DNA from: Streptomyces sp. NBC_01446
Lineage (GTDB): Bacteria > Actinomycetota > Actinomycetes > Streptomycetales > Streptomycetaceae
Reading direction: 5' to 3'
Assembly (NCBI RefSeq): GCF_026340095.1
Contig: NZ_JAPEPO010000001.1
Coordinates: forward strand, 5,046,001 to 5,110,000
Length of the DNA stretch: 64,000 bases
Both the position numbers and the translations under genes were made by a program. The notes beneath the pieces were generated by a model that was given only the letters and a program-made list of their open reading frames with translations, was not told where the DNA came from and made no database searches. Below are positions 16,359-24,814 of this stretch, in pieces; the stretch's first letter is position 1; every line of letters starts with the position of its first letter.

Positions 16359-16790
16359 GACGGCTTGCGAGACAACGGCCGCGCACTCGTCCGCCGACTG
16401 GTGCTCCCAGAACCGCAGCACCAGCCAGCCCGCTTCCTCCAGACGCTGAGTGGTGTCGCGGTCTCGCGCCATATTTGTGGCGACTTTGCCGGACCAGTAG
16501 CCGGGGTTAGTTTTCGGCGCGACGTAGTGCTCCGGGCAGCCATGCCAGTAACAGCCGTCCACGAACACGGCCACCCGGACCGGCCGAAAGACGATGTCGG
16601 CCGTCCGGCGCAGCCCGGGCAGCGGGCGTGCGGCCACCCGGTACCGCAGCCCCTGGGCGTGCAGGAGACGCCGGAGCAGGCGTTCTGGTTTCGTGTCGCG
16701 GCTGCGGATCGCCTGCATGTTCCTGCGGCGCGCGGCCGAGGAGGCCCAGGATCCTTCAGGGGCCTCCCAACCAGGCTGGTCTGGCTGCAC
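16320..16790 (-). CDS. vsr: Very-short-patch repair endonuclease (Vsr)
   Basis: 156 residues, usual length for Vsr. RRRNMQAIRSRDTKPERLLRRLL matches the conserved N-terminal helix; TADIVF gives the catalytic Asp; FVDGCYWHGCPEH the zinc/catalytic His-Cys group; and a closing GWLVLRFWEHQ strand. Vsr nicks 5' of T in T:G mismatches arising when 5-methylcytosine deaminates, so it belongs with the neighbouring C5 methyltransferase. Convergent with that gene (39-base overlap of 3' ends), and upstream on the same strand lies Z1. In MutL/Z1 systems a Vsr-like enzyme has also been proposed as a restriction nuclease. Confidence 0.92.
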   Translation of the reverse strand: MQPDQPGWEAPEGSWASSAARRRNMQAIRSRDTKPERLLRRLLHAQGLRYRVAARPLPGLRRTADIVFRPVRVAVFVDGCYWHGCPEHYVAPKTNPGYWSGKVATNMARDRDTTQRLEEAGWLVLRFWEHQSADECAAVVSQAVLARRQALLDRRK

Positions 16791-16820
16791 TGGCTCTGCG
16801 CCTCCCGCGAGCGGAGCTGC

Positions 16821-19796
16821 TCAGCTGACGTCGATGACCGGAGAGTCCTTCTTTGAGTCGATCGTACGGAACGTGAGGTACGGGACCGGCTTGGCCGCGG
16901 GATCGGTGGCGGGGATGATGGCCGCCGCGATGATCACCTTGTCCGGAGCGATGGCCCCGCCGGCCACCAGGCCGTCCAGTGAGTTGTCGGCTTGGTTCCC
17001 GACCGCGTAGAGCAGCACTGCGCCGCGCCGGGGCTGGTGCAGCTGGGTGGCGAAGGGGTCATCGTCGCTGAGGGCGCGGGCGCCAGCGATGCGCTCCGCG
17101 GACTGGCGGTGGGCCACACCGGAGAGACGGTTGAAGACGCCGTGCTCGTTGCGCCCACGCTTGACGAGCGTGAGCGGCACAGAGCCGAGAATGCTTCCCG
17201 CGGCGCTGTCTCCGTCGGACATCTGCGGCGCGATCACGACCCAGTCATCCGTGGCGCAGCCCAGCTCTCCCGGGTCCCGCAGGTACTCAAGGTGCGGGGC
17301 CACCAGTTCAGGACGTCCCCAGGTCACGCTGTCCAGCGTCTTGAGTAGCTGGCTGTGACTGATGACAGCGGTTTTAGCGGCATAGCGGGTGAAGCTGCCC
17401 CGGTCACCGCCGAGGTGCACGAACACGGAGGGGTCGTTGTCCAGCGCGCCGAGCACGGGGCGCCAAGCCTCGTTGCTGTGCCGGAGCTTTTCCCGGTCTG
17501 TCGGGTAGGCGAGCGGTTCGATCCAGTCACCCGGGGACCTCACCGCGACTAGCTCCGCGTTGAACATCTTGTTCTTCGCCGACGGCGGCAGCGTCCGCAG
17601 ATGCTGCGCCACCAGGGGCGGCACTTGCGCCGGCGTAAGGCGCGGCCGACCGTCGACCAGGCCGGAGTACTTGGCGAGCTGCTTGCGGAACAGTTCCTCG
17701 TCCCGGCAGATCGCCTCGAACCGCTCGTAGAGGTCGGCGGTCTGCTTCCGGCCGTAGGCCTCCTCACGGCCGATGTACAGCCGGACCAGATCCCGGTAGC
17801 CGTGCCTGAAGCCGAACCAGCGGCCCATCTGCATCAGCGTGTCAGCCTGATGCGTCGTACGGCGGTAGTACGTCACGGTGAGGCCCTCGACCGTGAAGCC
17901 TCGGGAGAGCTTGGTGCCCCCGACCAGGATCTTCCAGACCGGCACCGGACCGTGGAAGTCGAGGTCGAGCGCGGCGAAGTAGGCGTCGGAGTCACCGTTG
18001 ACGACGATGACCGGACGGCCGCCAGAGGTGATCCGCTGCCGGGCGTCGCTGACGTATCCGCGCAGCTCGCCGTAAGTTGTCGGCGTCGGCAGGTCAGGCG
18101 CCTGCGCCGCTGACACCGGGGCGAAGTCCTTCTCGTACAGGGCGGCCAGGCGCTCGTGGCCCGCGGAGGAGGAGTAGCCGGACTCGTGCCACATGGTGTT
18201 GATGCGCAGCGCCAGCTCCGCGTGGTCGTCCGTCTTCAGCGACTCGTGGACGAGCATCGTGTGGTGGCGGAAGTCAGCGTCCGTCACCCCGTGCTCCGCG
18301 CGGTACAGCTTGAGAGCACCGGTCAGGAGGAACGCGTCCAGCGCTTCCTGCAGGCGGTCGTCGTCGTAGGTGTCCGTGTAGACGCCGCGAACGTGTGCCT
18401 TCTCCTGAGAGTTGGTGATGTCGCGTTCGGCCTCGGGGACCGGGCTGTCAAGGTCATGGAAGTCCTGGACGCCCATGTAGCCGGCCGGCCGGGGAAGCGA
18501 GATGAGGAAGTCGGTCGGGAAGATGTCGTGGGCGTCAGACGGGTCCACGAAGACGTTCGCGAACGGGGTCGCCGTATAGCCAACGTACTGCGCACGAGGC
18601 AGCAGCCCGAGCAGCTGGGAGATCTGGTCGTTGATCGCCGTGCGCTCCTTGCTGCCAGCCGCCCACTTCTTCGGGTTCGATGTGTTGAGGGACGCCTGGT
18701 CGGACTCGTCGTCGATGATCAGGGTCGGCAGCTCGCCGAGCAGCGACTTGATCTGCTTGAGATCCTTCACCAGCTTGCTGAGCACGGCTTTGTTCTTCTT
18801 CACGACCATGACGCGGGCCGCCGCGTGGTGCAGGTTGGCGGGGTCGTGCAGTGGACGGGTGTGGTCGCGCTTCTCGTACTCAAGGGCTCGGATGCCCGTC
18901 GCGAGGGACTTGTAGTCGTTGTCGCGGGTGGTGAGGCGCTCGATGTCGAACGCGCCGCGCAGGGACGGACGGCCGCCGTGCGAGACGAACTTCGGCCAGT
19001 CCGGGTCGTCGTCGCCTACGTAGTCGACGCCGACGAGCGAGTCGAGGTCGTCCAGGTCGGCCCCGCGCAGGATGTTCTCCTGGCCGATGAGCTCCATGTC
19101 GATGCGGCGCTGGGTCTGGGCCCGCAGCATGTTGAGCGTGCCGCCGAGGACGATGACCAGGCGGTAGCCGGCGTCGATCGCCTTCGCCGTCACGCCCGTG
19201 AAGTTGGCGGTCTTGCCGGACTGTACGTAGCCGACGACCAGCCCCTTCGCCTGGCGCGCCGCTATCTGTTCGGGGTCGGTCAGCCGCTCGACGACGGCAC
19301 GGCTCGCTTCGTCCAGGCTGGCGATCGAGGGGGCGGACCACCCCTTGGACCGGAGCTTCTCCTCGTACGCACGCCAGTAGAAGGAGCGGGCGGCAGCGCG
19401 CTCTGAGGTATACCAGTCGTTGAATTCCTTGGTGACGATCGTCGGCGCCGGTACCTCGGACAGCGGCACCACCGTGTCGAGAACCTTCCTCAGATCGGTT
19501 CCGAGGGCGAGCTTGTCGTATGTGGCGTCGCGCCGTGCCCGGGTGCGCGGACTGGCGCCGTCGGCCCATGCGGCCTCCTGGGCGAAGTCCCAGTTGTTCA
19601 GATGGCGGTTCCAGAGGGCGACAAGTTCGTTGTCGCCCTTGAGTATCCGGGCACGGAACGTTTCCTCAGAGAGGTCCTCGTCGGGATGCCCGTCATCGGC
19701 GATGAATGCTGCCATCCTGCCGAAGTGCCGAGGCGCGCTGCCCATCCCGGCAAGGGCATTCATGTGGATCTCAAGCAGAGCGTCGTCCGTCGTCAT
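16821..19796 (-). CDS. Z1-domain superfamily II ATPase/helicase
   Basis: 991 residues. Walker A-like GYVQSGKTANF (~189-199), LVIVLGGTLNMLRAQTQRR (Ia), DEx-type TLIIDDESDQASLNT (II), VGYTATPFANVF (III), then the Z1 domain with VGGTKLSRGFTVEGLTV and LMQMGRWFGFR (VI). The N-terminal ~170 residues and the C-terminal ~300 are unassigned. Z1 proteins are SF2-type ATPases associated with MutL/MORC-like ATPases in restriction-modification-like clusters and the mza defence genes. 63 bases downstream of the GHKL ATPase gene and 30 bases upstream of vsr on the same strand: one operon. Confidence 0.88.
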   Translation of the reverse strand: MTTDDALLEIHMNALAGMGSAPRHFGRMAAFIADDGHPDEDLSEETFRARILKGDNELVALWNRHLNNWDFAQEAAWADGASPRTRARRDATYDKLALGTDLRKVLDTVVPLSEVPAPTIVTKEFNDWYTSERAAARSFYWRAYEEKLRSKGWSAPSIASLDEASRAVVERLTDPEQIAARQAKGLVVGYVQSGKTANFTGVTAKAIDAGYRLVIVLGGTLNMLRAQTQRRIDMELIGQENILRGADLDDLDSLVGVDYVGDDDPDWPKFVSHGGRPSLRGAFDIERLTTRDNDYKSLATGIRALEYEKRDHTRPLHDPANLHHAAARVMVVKKNKAVLSKLVKDLKQIKSLLGELPTLIIDDESDQASLNTSNPKKWAAGSKERTAINDQISQLLGLLPRAQYVGYTATPFANVFVDPSDAHDIFPTDFLISLPRPAGYMGVQDFHDLDSPVPEAERDITNSQEKAHVRGVYTDTYDDDRLQEALDAFLLTGALKLYRAEHGVTDADFRHHTMLVHESLKTDDHAELALRINTMWHESGYSSSAGHERLAALYEKDFAPVSAAQAPDLPTPTTYGELRGYVSDARQRITSGGRPVIVVNGDSDAYFAALDLDFHGPVPVWKILVGGTKLSRGFTVEGLTVTYYRRTTHQADTLMQMGRWFGFRHGYRDLVRLYIGREEAYGRKQTADLYERFEAICRDEELFRKQLAKYSGLVDGRPRLTPAQVPPLVAQHLRTLPPSAKNKMFNAELVAVRSPGDWIEPLAYPTDREKLRHSNEAWRPVLGALDNDPSVFVHLGGDRGSFTRYAAKTAVISHSQLLKTLDSVTWGRPELVAPHLEYLRDPGELGCATDDWVVIAPQMSDGDSAAGSILGSVPLTLVKRGRNEHGVFNRLSGVAHRQSAERIAGARALSDDDPFATQLHQPRRGAVLLYAVGNQADNSLDGLVAGGAIAPDKVIIAAAIIPATDPAAKPVPYLTFRTIDSKKDSPVIDVS

Positions 19797-19859
19797 GGTG
19801 GCTCGGCTTCCTTGGCGAAGTGAGGCGGAGTGGGGTATGCGTCTGGCGGTGGCGGCAGG

Positions 19860-21413
19860 TCAGCTGGCGGACCACATACGCCGTTCACGCTGGGAGCGGA
19901 CCGAAGCCAGCAGGATCGTGTTCCAGTAGTCCACCCTGTCCTGCCGTGTCTTCTCCCAGCGACCGAGTCCGAAGCAGTCCTCCACGAGTAGGTACAGGAG
20001 GGTCTTGGTGACCGGGGCGTCGTTCGAGCCGCCGGGGCGGCCGTCGTTGAAGTCCTCGCGGAATGCCTTGTTGAGGAGTACGACGTTGTTCTCGCGGTCC
20101 AGGTCGAAGAAGCGGTCGTCGGGGAGGGGGGCCCATTTGAACTCGATGGGGTTCTCGCCCGGCTTCTCCTGGAGTTCCTCCTTGATGACCCGCTTGATCA
20201 TCGGGTCGAGCCCCTTGCCGGGCGGAGTCACGGCCTTGCGGACGATCTCGGAACGCTTCGATCCGTCGCGGTACGCGGTCTCGGCCGCGGCGAGGAACTG
20301 CTGGAAGGTGCCCCCCTGTGCGTCCACCGCCTTGTCTATTGCTGAGGTGAAGGCCGGGGTGACCGTGACGCGTTCCTTCTTCACGTCGAGACTGAAGACG
20401 TTGTTCGCCGCCAGCGGCAGATCCACTGCCACGCGGGCCAGGACGAGATGGGTCTCGGCGCTGCGCAGGTTGTTCCAGCCGCCGGCCTGGACGAGTCGGT
20501 CGTTGCGGTAGAAGTAGAAACCCTGCCGCTCGGCCAGGGAACCGATCTGGCGGAATCCGGCCTGCTTTGACTTGGCCGGCCACACATGGGCGGTGAGTGC
20601 GAGGTCGCCGACGCCTTCGACCGGAGCCGTGAACGTACGCGGATAGCCCTTGCTGCCCGGGACCTTGTAGCCGAACGGATCCAGCGGCTCGACGGCGATG
20701 TGGTCGACCTCCTCGCCGAACCCCGCACCGGCGCCGGTCACGTCCCAGACGGCGATGTCCAACTGCAGACCACGCTGCAGGAAGCGGTGGAGATACAGGC
20801 CGAGATGGGTCTCCAGACGCGATATGGCCTTCGACAGGAACGCCTCGCTGTGCCCGCGCGCGACCGTCTCGAACGCGTGCACCCCGTCCCAGCGCACGAC
20901 CGTGCCCTGCCACTCGATGACGCCGTCGTAGCGGTCGACCATGTCCTGCGCGTACCGCTGGTCGACGGTGTCGCAGCGGAACGAGTCCTCGACGCCTTCG
21001 GCGGTCAGCCGGCGGCCCGCGGCCCGGCTGCGCTTGGTGCGGCTGATCACGGTCAGCGCCGACGCATTGGACAGGGACGCCGCCTTCAGGCCCGTCCCGT
21101 ACATGCCGAGCGCGCCGTCGCCGTAGTCGCGGCGGCGGCCGACGGTCATGGCGGCGTCGAGTCCGGCGTCGTCCATGCCCCGGCCGTTGTCGATGATCAG
21201 GAGGGTCAGGATGCGGTCCGCGTCGCGCAGGAAATGCACGACGACCTTGTCGGCTCCGGCGTCGATCGAGTTGTCGATCAGGTCGGCGACGGCGACCTCG
21301 AAGCCGTAACCCTGATTGGACAGGGCCTTGCCGTAACCGGAGTCCGGCGGCAGGTGCGTGCTGCCCGTCGTGGGTACGTCGTACTGCCACGCAGCACCGG
21401 ATTCGTAGGGCAT
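19860..21413 (-). CDS. MutL/MORC-like GHKL ATPase
   Basis: ATG 21413 is chosen because GAGGTG sits just before it; in-frame starts at 21509 and 21608 are weaker. About 517 residues. GHKL motifs: N-box FEVAVADLIDNSIDAGAD (~38-54), G1 IIDNGRGMDD, G2 GALGMYGTGLKAASL. After the ATPase comes an S5-like region (~residues 200-330) and a C-terminal domain of unknown type. MutL/MORC members clamp DNA when ATP binds. First gene of the minus-strand operon with Z1 and vsr; likely the sensor or clamp of the system. Confidence 0.85.
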   Translation of the reverse strand: MPYESGAAWQYDVPTTGSTHLPPDSGYGKALSNQGYGFEVAVADLIDNSIDAGADKVVVHFLRDADRILTLLIIDNGRGMDDAGLDAAMTVGRRRDYGDGALGMYGTGLKAASLSNASALTVISRTKRSRAAGRRLTAEGVEDSFRCDTVDQRYAQDMVDRYDGVIEWQGTVVRWDGVHAFETVARGHSEAFLSKAISRLETHLGLYLHRFLQRGLQLDIAVWDVTGAGAGFGEEVDHIAVEPLDPFGYKVPGSKGYPRTFTAPVEGVGDLALTAHVWPAKSKQAGFRQIGSLAERQGFYFYRNDRLVQAGGWNNLRSAETHLVLARVAVDLPLAANNVFSLDVKKERVTVTPAFTSAIDKAVDAQGGTFQQFLAAAETAYRDGSKRSEIVRKAVTPPGKGLDPMIKRVIKEELQEKPGENPIEFKWAPLPDDRFFDLDRENNVVLLNKAFREDFNDGRPGGSNDAPVTKTLLYLLVEDCFGLGRWEKTRQDRVDYWNTILLASVRSQRERRMWSAS

Positions 21414-21627
21414 GTCCACCTCGTGCACACAGGTCGGGGCCTGCGTGGGGGGACGGAGCGGCCCGACAGCTGGATCGGTAAGTGTGACGGTACTGCAAAG
21501 GTCGGACATAGTGTGGCGAGGGTCCAAGACTGGCGGAATCCCCCCGGCGGAGGTCCAGTTCCCCGCCTTTCCACCCGTCGGCGCGAACGCCCGGACCCCG
21601 CCCAACACCCCTCAGCCCGGGGTCAGG

Positions 21628-22674
21628 TCAGCTCTGCGTCGCCCCATGACACTCCCCGTACGCCGACCCCGACCCGCACCAGCACTCCGCGCCCCGCTCC
21701 GGCGGCCACGGCACCGCTCGGCCTCGGGCCGCCAGTGTCGTGGCGTACTGCGGTAGCAGCGACGCGTCTGTGGGGGATGAGGACTCCGACGCCGCGAACG
21801 CCTCGTACGACGGGACCGTGCCCGTGACGATGCCCAGGTTCGGGGTGCCCGATGCCGCGAGTTCGCGGAGGGAGGACTCTATGGTCGCCAAGTGCTCCTC
21901 GTGGGAGGGGTATTCGGCGGACAGGGACGGGTAGGCCGCTACCAGTTCCGAGAGTTCCGACTCCGTCCAGTGCAGGACCGCCACCGGGAACGGGCGGGAC
22001 AGGGCCTGACGGTACGAGCCCAACTCCGCGCGCAGGCGCAGGATTTCGGCCCTCAGCTCCGCCGGGTTGTCCGAGCCGAGCACCCACGTCCGGTTCGGGT
22101 CGTGGAGTTCGTCTAGGGTCACCTCGGCCTTGTTGACACGGTCCGCGAGTGCGTCCCACTCGTCGTGCGCCAGGCCGATCAGGCGGCGTACGCGGTGGCG
22201 GCCCAGGAGCAGCGGGTGCGTCTCGTACGGCGGGTTCGTGCGCTCCGCCTCCGGCAGGAGCAGCGTCAGGGCCTCCGTGAAGGACTCCTGCGCCGCTTCG
22301 AGTTCGTCGTGCGACTCCAGGGCCTCCGCCACGATCACGTACGCGGCCGGGTCCCTCGGGGCCGCGGTCCGGATGCCCGTGATGATCGCGCGGGCCTCGG
22401 CCTCGTGGCCGTACTCCCACAGGTTCGCGGCCATCAGGGCCTTCACCAGGTGCGGCTGCTCCAGCTCGGCCGGAGGTCCGGCGAGGAGGCCGTCGTACAG
22501 CGAGGCCGCGCGTTGGCGGGCGTCCGCCAGTTCGTAGTGCGCCGCGGCCTGGAGGAGCAGCTGCTCCGCGTCCTCCGGGTACAGGCCGGCGATGCGCTCC
22601 AGGCGCTCGGCTTCGGCGATGTGGTTGACAGGGTCTACAGGCTCGGCGGGCGTAGCAGGCGTGTCGGGGCGCAT
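21628..22674 (-). CDS. TPR-like protein with C-terminal SEC-C zinc motif
   Basis: ATG 22674 (MRPDTPATPAEP) is taken as start; a GTG 30 bases upstream is possible and neither has a good ribosome site. 348 residues. TPR-like helices at ~20-160 (ERIAGLYPEDAEQLLLQAAAHY, QRAASLYDGLL, ARAIITGIRTAAPRD), a charged middle, and the closing ECWCGSGSAYGECHG, the C-x-C-x8-C-H/C SEC-C zinc motif best known from SecA. Probably a protein-protein adaptor. It marks the return to housekeeping genes after the defence island. Confidence 0.78.
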   Translation of the reverse strand: MRPDTPATPAEPVDPVNHIAEAERLERIAGLYPEDAEQLLLQAAAHYELADARQRAASLYDGLLAGPPAELEQPHLVKALMAANLWEYGHEAEARAIITGIRTAAPRDPAAYVIVAEALESHDELEAAQESFTEALTLLLPEAERTNPPYETHPLLLGRHRVRRLIGLAHDEWDALADRVNKAEVTLDELHDPNRTWVLGSDNPAELRAEILRLRAELGSYRQALSRPFPVAVLHWTESELSELVAAYPSLSAEYPSHEEHLATIESSLRELAASGTPNLGIVTGTVPSYEAFAASESSSPTDASLLPQYATTLAARGRAVPWPPERGAECWCGSGSAYGECHGATQS

Positions 22675-22714
22675 GGGTGACACCGTACTGCCGACCACCG
22701 TCACCGGCGCCAGG

Positions 22715-23164
22715 TCACCACAGGCTCGCGCAGCCGTTGCCTTCGTTCAATACGTACGCCATGCGCCAGACCACCACGGTCAGCGTGCCCGCCCACAGAA
22801 CCATCCCCGCCCACAGCCAGGCCACGCACGAGCGATAGCGGCCGTCGGTGTCCAGGGCCGCCAGCACGGGGTGGGCAGGGTCGACGCGTATGCGTACGCG
22901 GCGACCTTCCGGGAGCGCGTGGGGGCCCACCTCGTCGGGCAGCGCCTGTTCGTGCGCCGTGCCGTCGGCCGCCGTCCAGCTGACCATCGGGTGCAGCACC
23001 GCGTACGACGCCTCGTTCGACGCGACATGGCCCGTCACCGTCGCGTCGACCACCGTGCCGGTGCTGCGCCGGAGCGTCTCGGTGACGAGTTGCAGCACCT
23101 GCGAGGTGGCCAGGACGAGGCCTGAGATGAAGGGGATCAGCGCCAGCAGCCAGAGAGGACCCAT
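22715..23164 (-). CDS. DUF3592 membrane protein
   Basis: ATG 23164; 149 residues; the frame is open upstream only through a repeat region. A membrane helix at each end (LWLLALIPFISGLVLA; CVAWLWAGMVLWAGTLTVVVW) with an extracytoplasmic beta region between (ATVTGHVASNEASYAVLHPMVSW, GRRVRIRVDPAHPVLA), the DUF3592 layout. Function unknown. Two more members lie at 50713 and 51172. Divergent from the class E sortase gene. Confidence 0.75.
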   Translation of the reverse strand: MGPLWLLALIPFISGLVLATSQVLQLVTETLRRSTGTVVDATVTGHVASNEASYAVLHPMVSWTAADGTAHEQALPDEVGPHALPEGRRVRIRVDPAHPVLAALDTDGRYRSCVAWLWAGMVLWAGTLTVVVWRMAYVLNEGNGCASLW

Positions 23165-23240
23165 GGGGCGCGAGCTTAAGGGCGGGCGCGCGGGTTGGGC
23201 GGTGGAGGGTGGGGGAGCGGCCGGGTGAGGGGGGCGGCCA

Positions 23241-23320
23241 GTCCCTCGGACAGTCGACCGGCCCCTCGGACAGTCGACGGGCCCCTCGGACAGTCGGCCG
23301 GCCCCCGCAGGTAGTCGGCC
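23241..23320. repeat. 20-bp tandem repeat, three copies plus a decayed fourth
   Basis: Units at 23241-23260, 23261-23280 and 23281-23300 share CCCTCGGACAGTCG with 17-18 of 20 bases identical; 23301-23320 is a decayed copy. The array lies in the divergent gap between the DUF3592 gene and the class E sortase gene, ending 13 bases before the sortase GTG. It could be a set of helically phased binding sites (about two turns each) or a simple slippage repeat. Confidence 0.9.
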
Positions 23321-23333
23321 GGTCACTTCCCTG

Positions 23334-24278
23334 GTGAGTTACGGAGGCAGGGCCTATCTTGCGGCCGTGCGCGAGCGGAAGCGGGAGTGGCAGCGGGAAC
23401 GGGAACGTCGGCCGGTCGTCGTGCGGCAGGGTCCGCGCGCTGGACGCAGCGCGTTCGGTCGCCGCCCCTCGGCCCGGCGCGCGGGACGCCGTACGCACGC
23501 GGGGCGGCGCCCTTCGGCCCTGCACCGCACCCTGTGGACCGGCGCCGAGGTCACCGTCACCCTCGGGGTCGTCCTTCTCCTCCTCGTCGTCCATCAGCTG
23601 TGGTGGACGAACCGTGAGGCCAGAGCCGGTGCCGAGCGCAAGGTGCGGGCGCTGGAGCACGAGTGGGCGGCCACCCCCTCGGACGGGCAGGGCGACGCGG
23701 GACAGGGCGGCGCCTCGGATCAGTCCGGTGACGGCACCCCGGCCGGCTCGTCGGGCGGCGAGGCAGCCGGTGGCGGCTCTCCGCGCCGGGCACCGGCCGC
23801 CTCCGCCCCCCGGGAAACGCCCCGCTGGGACCAGGCCTACGCCGTCCTCACCATCCCCCGCCTCGGCCTCACCGTCCCCGTCGCCGAGGGCGTCGGGAAG
23901 CAGAACGTCCTCAACAAGGGCTACGTCGGCCACTACCCCGCCACCGCCCAGCCCGGCCGCGCCGGGAACTTCGCGCTCGCCGGGCACCGCAACACCCACG
24001 GGGAGCCCTTCCGGTACATCAACCGGCTGCGCAAGGGCGACGAGGTCCAGGTCCGTACCCGCGGCGCCGTGTACACGTACGTCGTCGACAAGACCCTCGC
24101 GCAGACCTCCGCGCGCGACGGCGGCGTCATCGCGGGTGTGCCGCGCAGCGAGGTCGTGCGGGGTGCCGGGTACAGCGAGCCGGGGTACTACATCACGCTC
24201 ACCACCTGCACACCCGAGTACACGTCCAGGTACCGGCTCGCGGTGTGGGGGAAGCTGCGGTCGATGCGGCCCCGGTGA
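23334..24278 (+). CDS. Class E sortase
   Basis: 314 residues from GTG 23334; GTG 23367 is an alternative. Arg-rich cytoplasmic N-terminus, one membrane helix (~67-87, VTVTLGVVLLLLVVHQLWW), a long Gly/Ser-rich linker, then the sortase fold: WDQAYAVLTIPRLGLTVPVAEGV, catalytic His in LAGHRNTHGEPFRYI, catalytic Cys and Arg in LTTCTPEYTSRYRLAVWG. Class E enzymes of Streptomyces cut LAxTG signals and link surface proteins to peptidoglycan outside the membrane. A protein with an LARTG signal is encoded at 29721-30815. Preceded by the 20-bp repeats. Confidence 0.9.
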   Translation: MSYGGRAYLAAVRERKREWQRERERRPVVVRQGPRAGRSAFGRRPSARRAGRRTHAGRRPSALHRTLWTGAEVTVTLGVVLLLLVVHQLWWTNREARAGAERKVRALEHEWAATPSDGQGDAGQGGASDQSGDGTPAGSSGGEAAGGGSPRRAPAASAPRETPRWDQAYAVLTIPRLGLTVPVAEGVGKQNVLNKGYVGHYPATAQPGRAGNFALAGHRNTHGEPFRYINRLRKGDEVQVRTRGAVYTYVVDKTLAQTSARDGGVIAGVPRSEVVRGAGYSEPGYYITLTTCTPEYTSRYRLAVWGKLRSMRPR

Positions 24279-24325
24279 GCGGGTGGCCGAGAAGGCGCCC
24301 CTTCATCCGACCGGGGCGCATCCTG

Positions 24326-24331
24326 TATAAC
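24326..24331 (+). promoter_or_regulatory. Possible -10 box before the DUF6412/yidC genes
   Basis: TATAAC 60 bases upstream of the 24391 start, an unusually AT-rich hexamer for this sequence. The matching -35 (around TTCATC at 24302) is poor and the spacing is long, so the call is tentative. Confidence 0.3.
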
Positions 24332-24390
24332 GGGCAGAACGCCACAACACGTGGGCACGGACCGAGCAACGGGAAGGAGGGACGCCGGAC

Positions 24391-24702
24391 ATGACGCGCA
24401 CCTGGGGCACGGCCCTGCGGCCCGCCGCCCTGCTCCTGTTCCTCCTCGTCGAGACCGTTCTCGTCGACACCGGCAGCCTCACGGCCGCCGTCGCGTTCGC
24501 CGCGACCGCCGCCGCGGGCTCCGCACTCGCCGTCTGCTCCCTGCTCGCCGCGCGCAGCGCCCCCGCCGTGCCCCGCACCCGGATCCGCACCGCGATGCGC
24601 GACCGTGAGCAGCGCACCGCGTTCCTGCCGCAGCGCGATCCGGACGCCCGCGGGCGCAGCCGCCCCCGAGCACCCGGCCGTCTCCTCCTGACGGCCGCGT
24701 AG
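24391..24702 (+). CDS. DUF6412-type small membrane protein
   Basis: 103 residues, GGAAGGAGGG upstream. Two membrane helices in the first half (PAALLLFLLVETVLV; AAVAFAATAAAGSALAVCSLLAA) and a basic cytoplasmic tail ending in RDREQRTAFLPQRDPDARGRSRPRAPG-type residues. This is the small protein usually encoded directly before a short YidC paralogue in Streptomyces. It may help the insertase or be its substrate; no direct evidence. Confidence 0.7.
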   Translation: MTRTWGTALRPAALLLFLLVETVLVDTGSLTAAVAFAATAAAGSALAVCSLLAARSAPAVPRTRIRTAMRDREQRTAFLPQRDPDARGRSRPRAPGRLLLTAA

Positions 24703-24814
24703 GGGACCTGCTCTCCACCCGCAGTCCCCCCACGTACGGGCCGTCACGCCGATCGGCCGCCCTTCCCGGCGGTCTTCCGATTCCGGCACGACGGGACCCC
24801 CGGAGGGCTCACCC

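Noticed and set aside
18156..19406. 416-codon plus-strand open frame opposite the Z1 gene
   Set aside because: Antisense to conserved helicase motifs; Val/Arg-rich low-information sequence.
23241..23320. 20-bp repeats considered as a CRISPR array
   Set aside because: Units are directly adjacent with no spacers and no cas genes are present.
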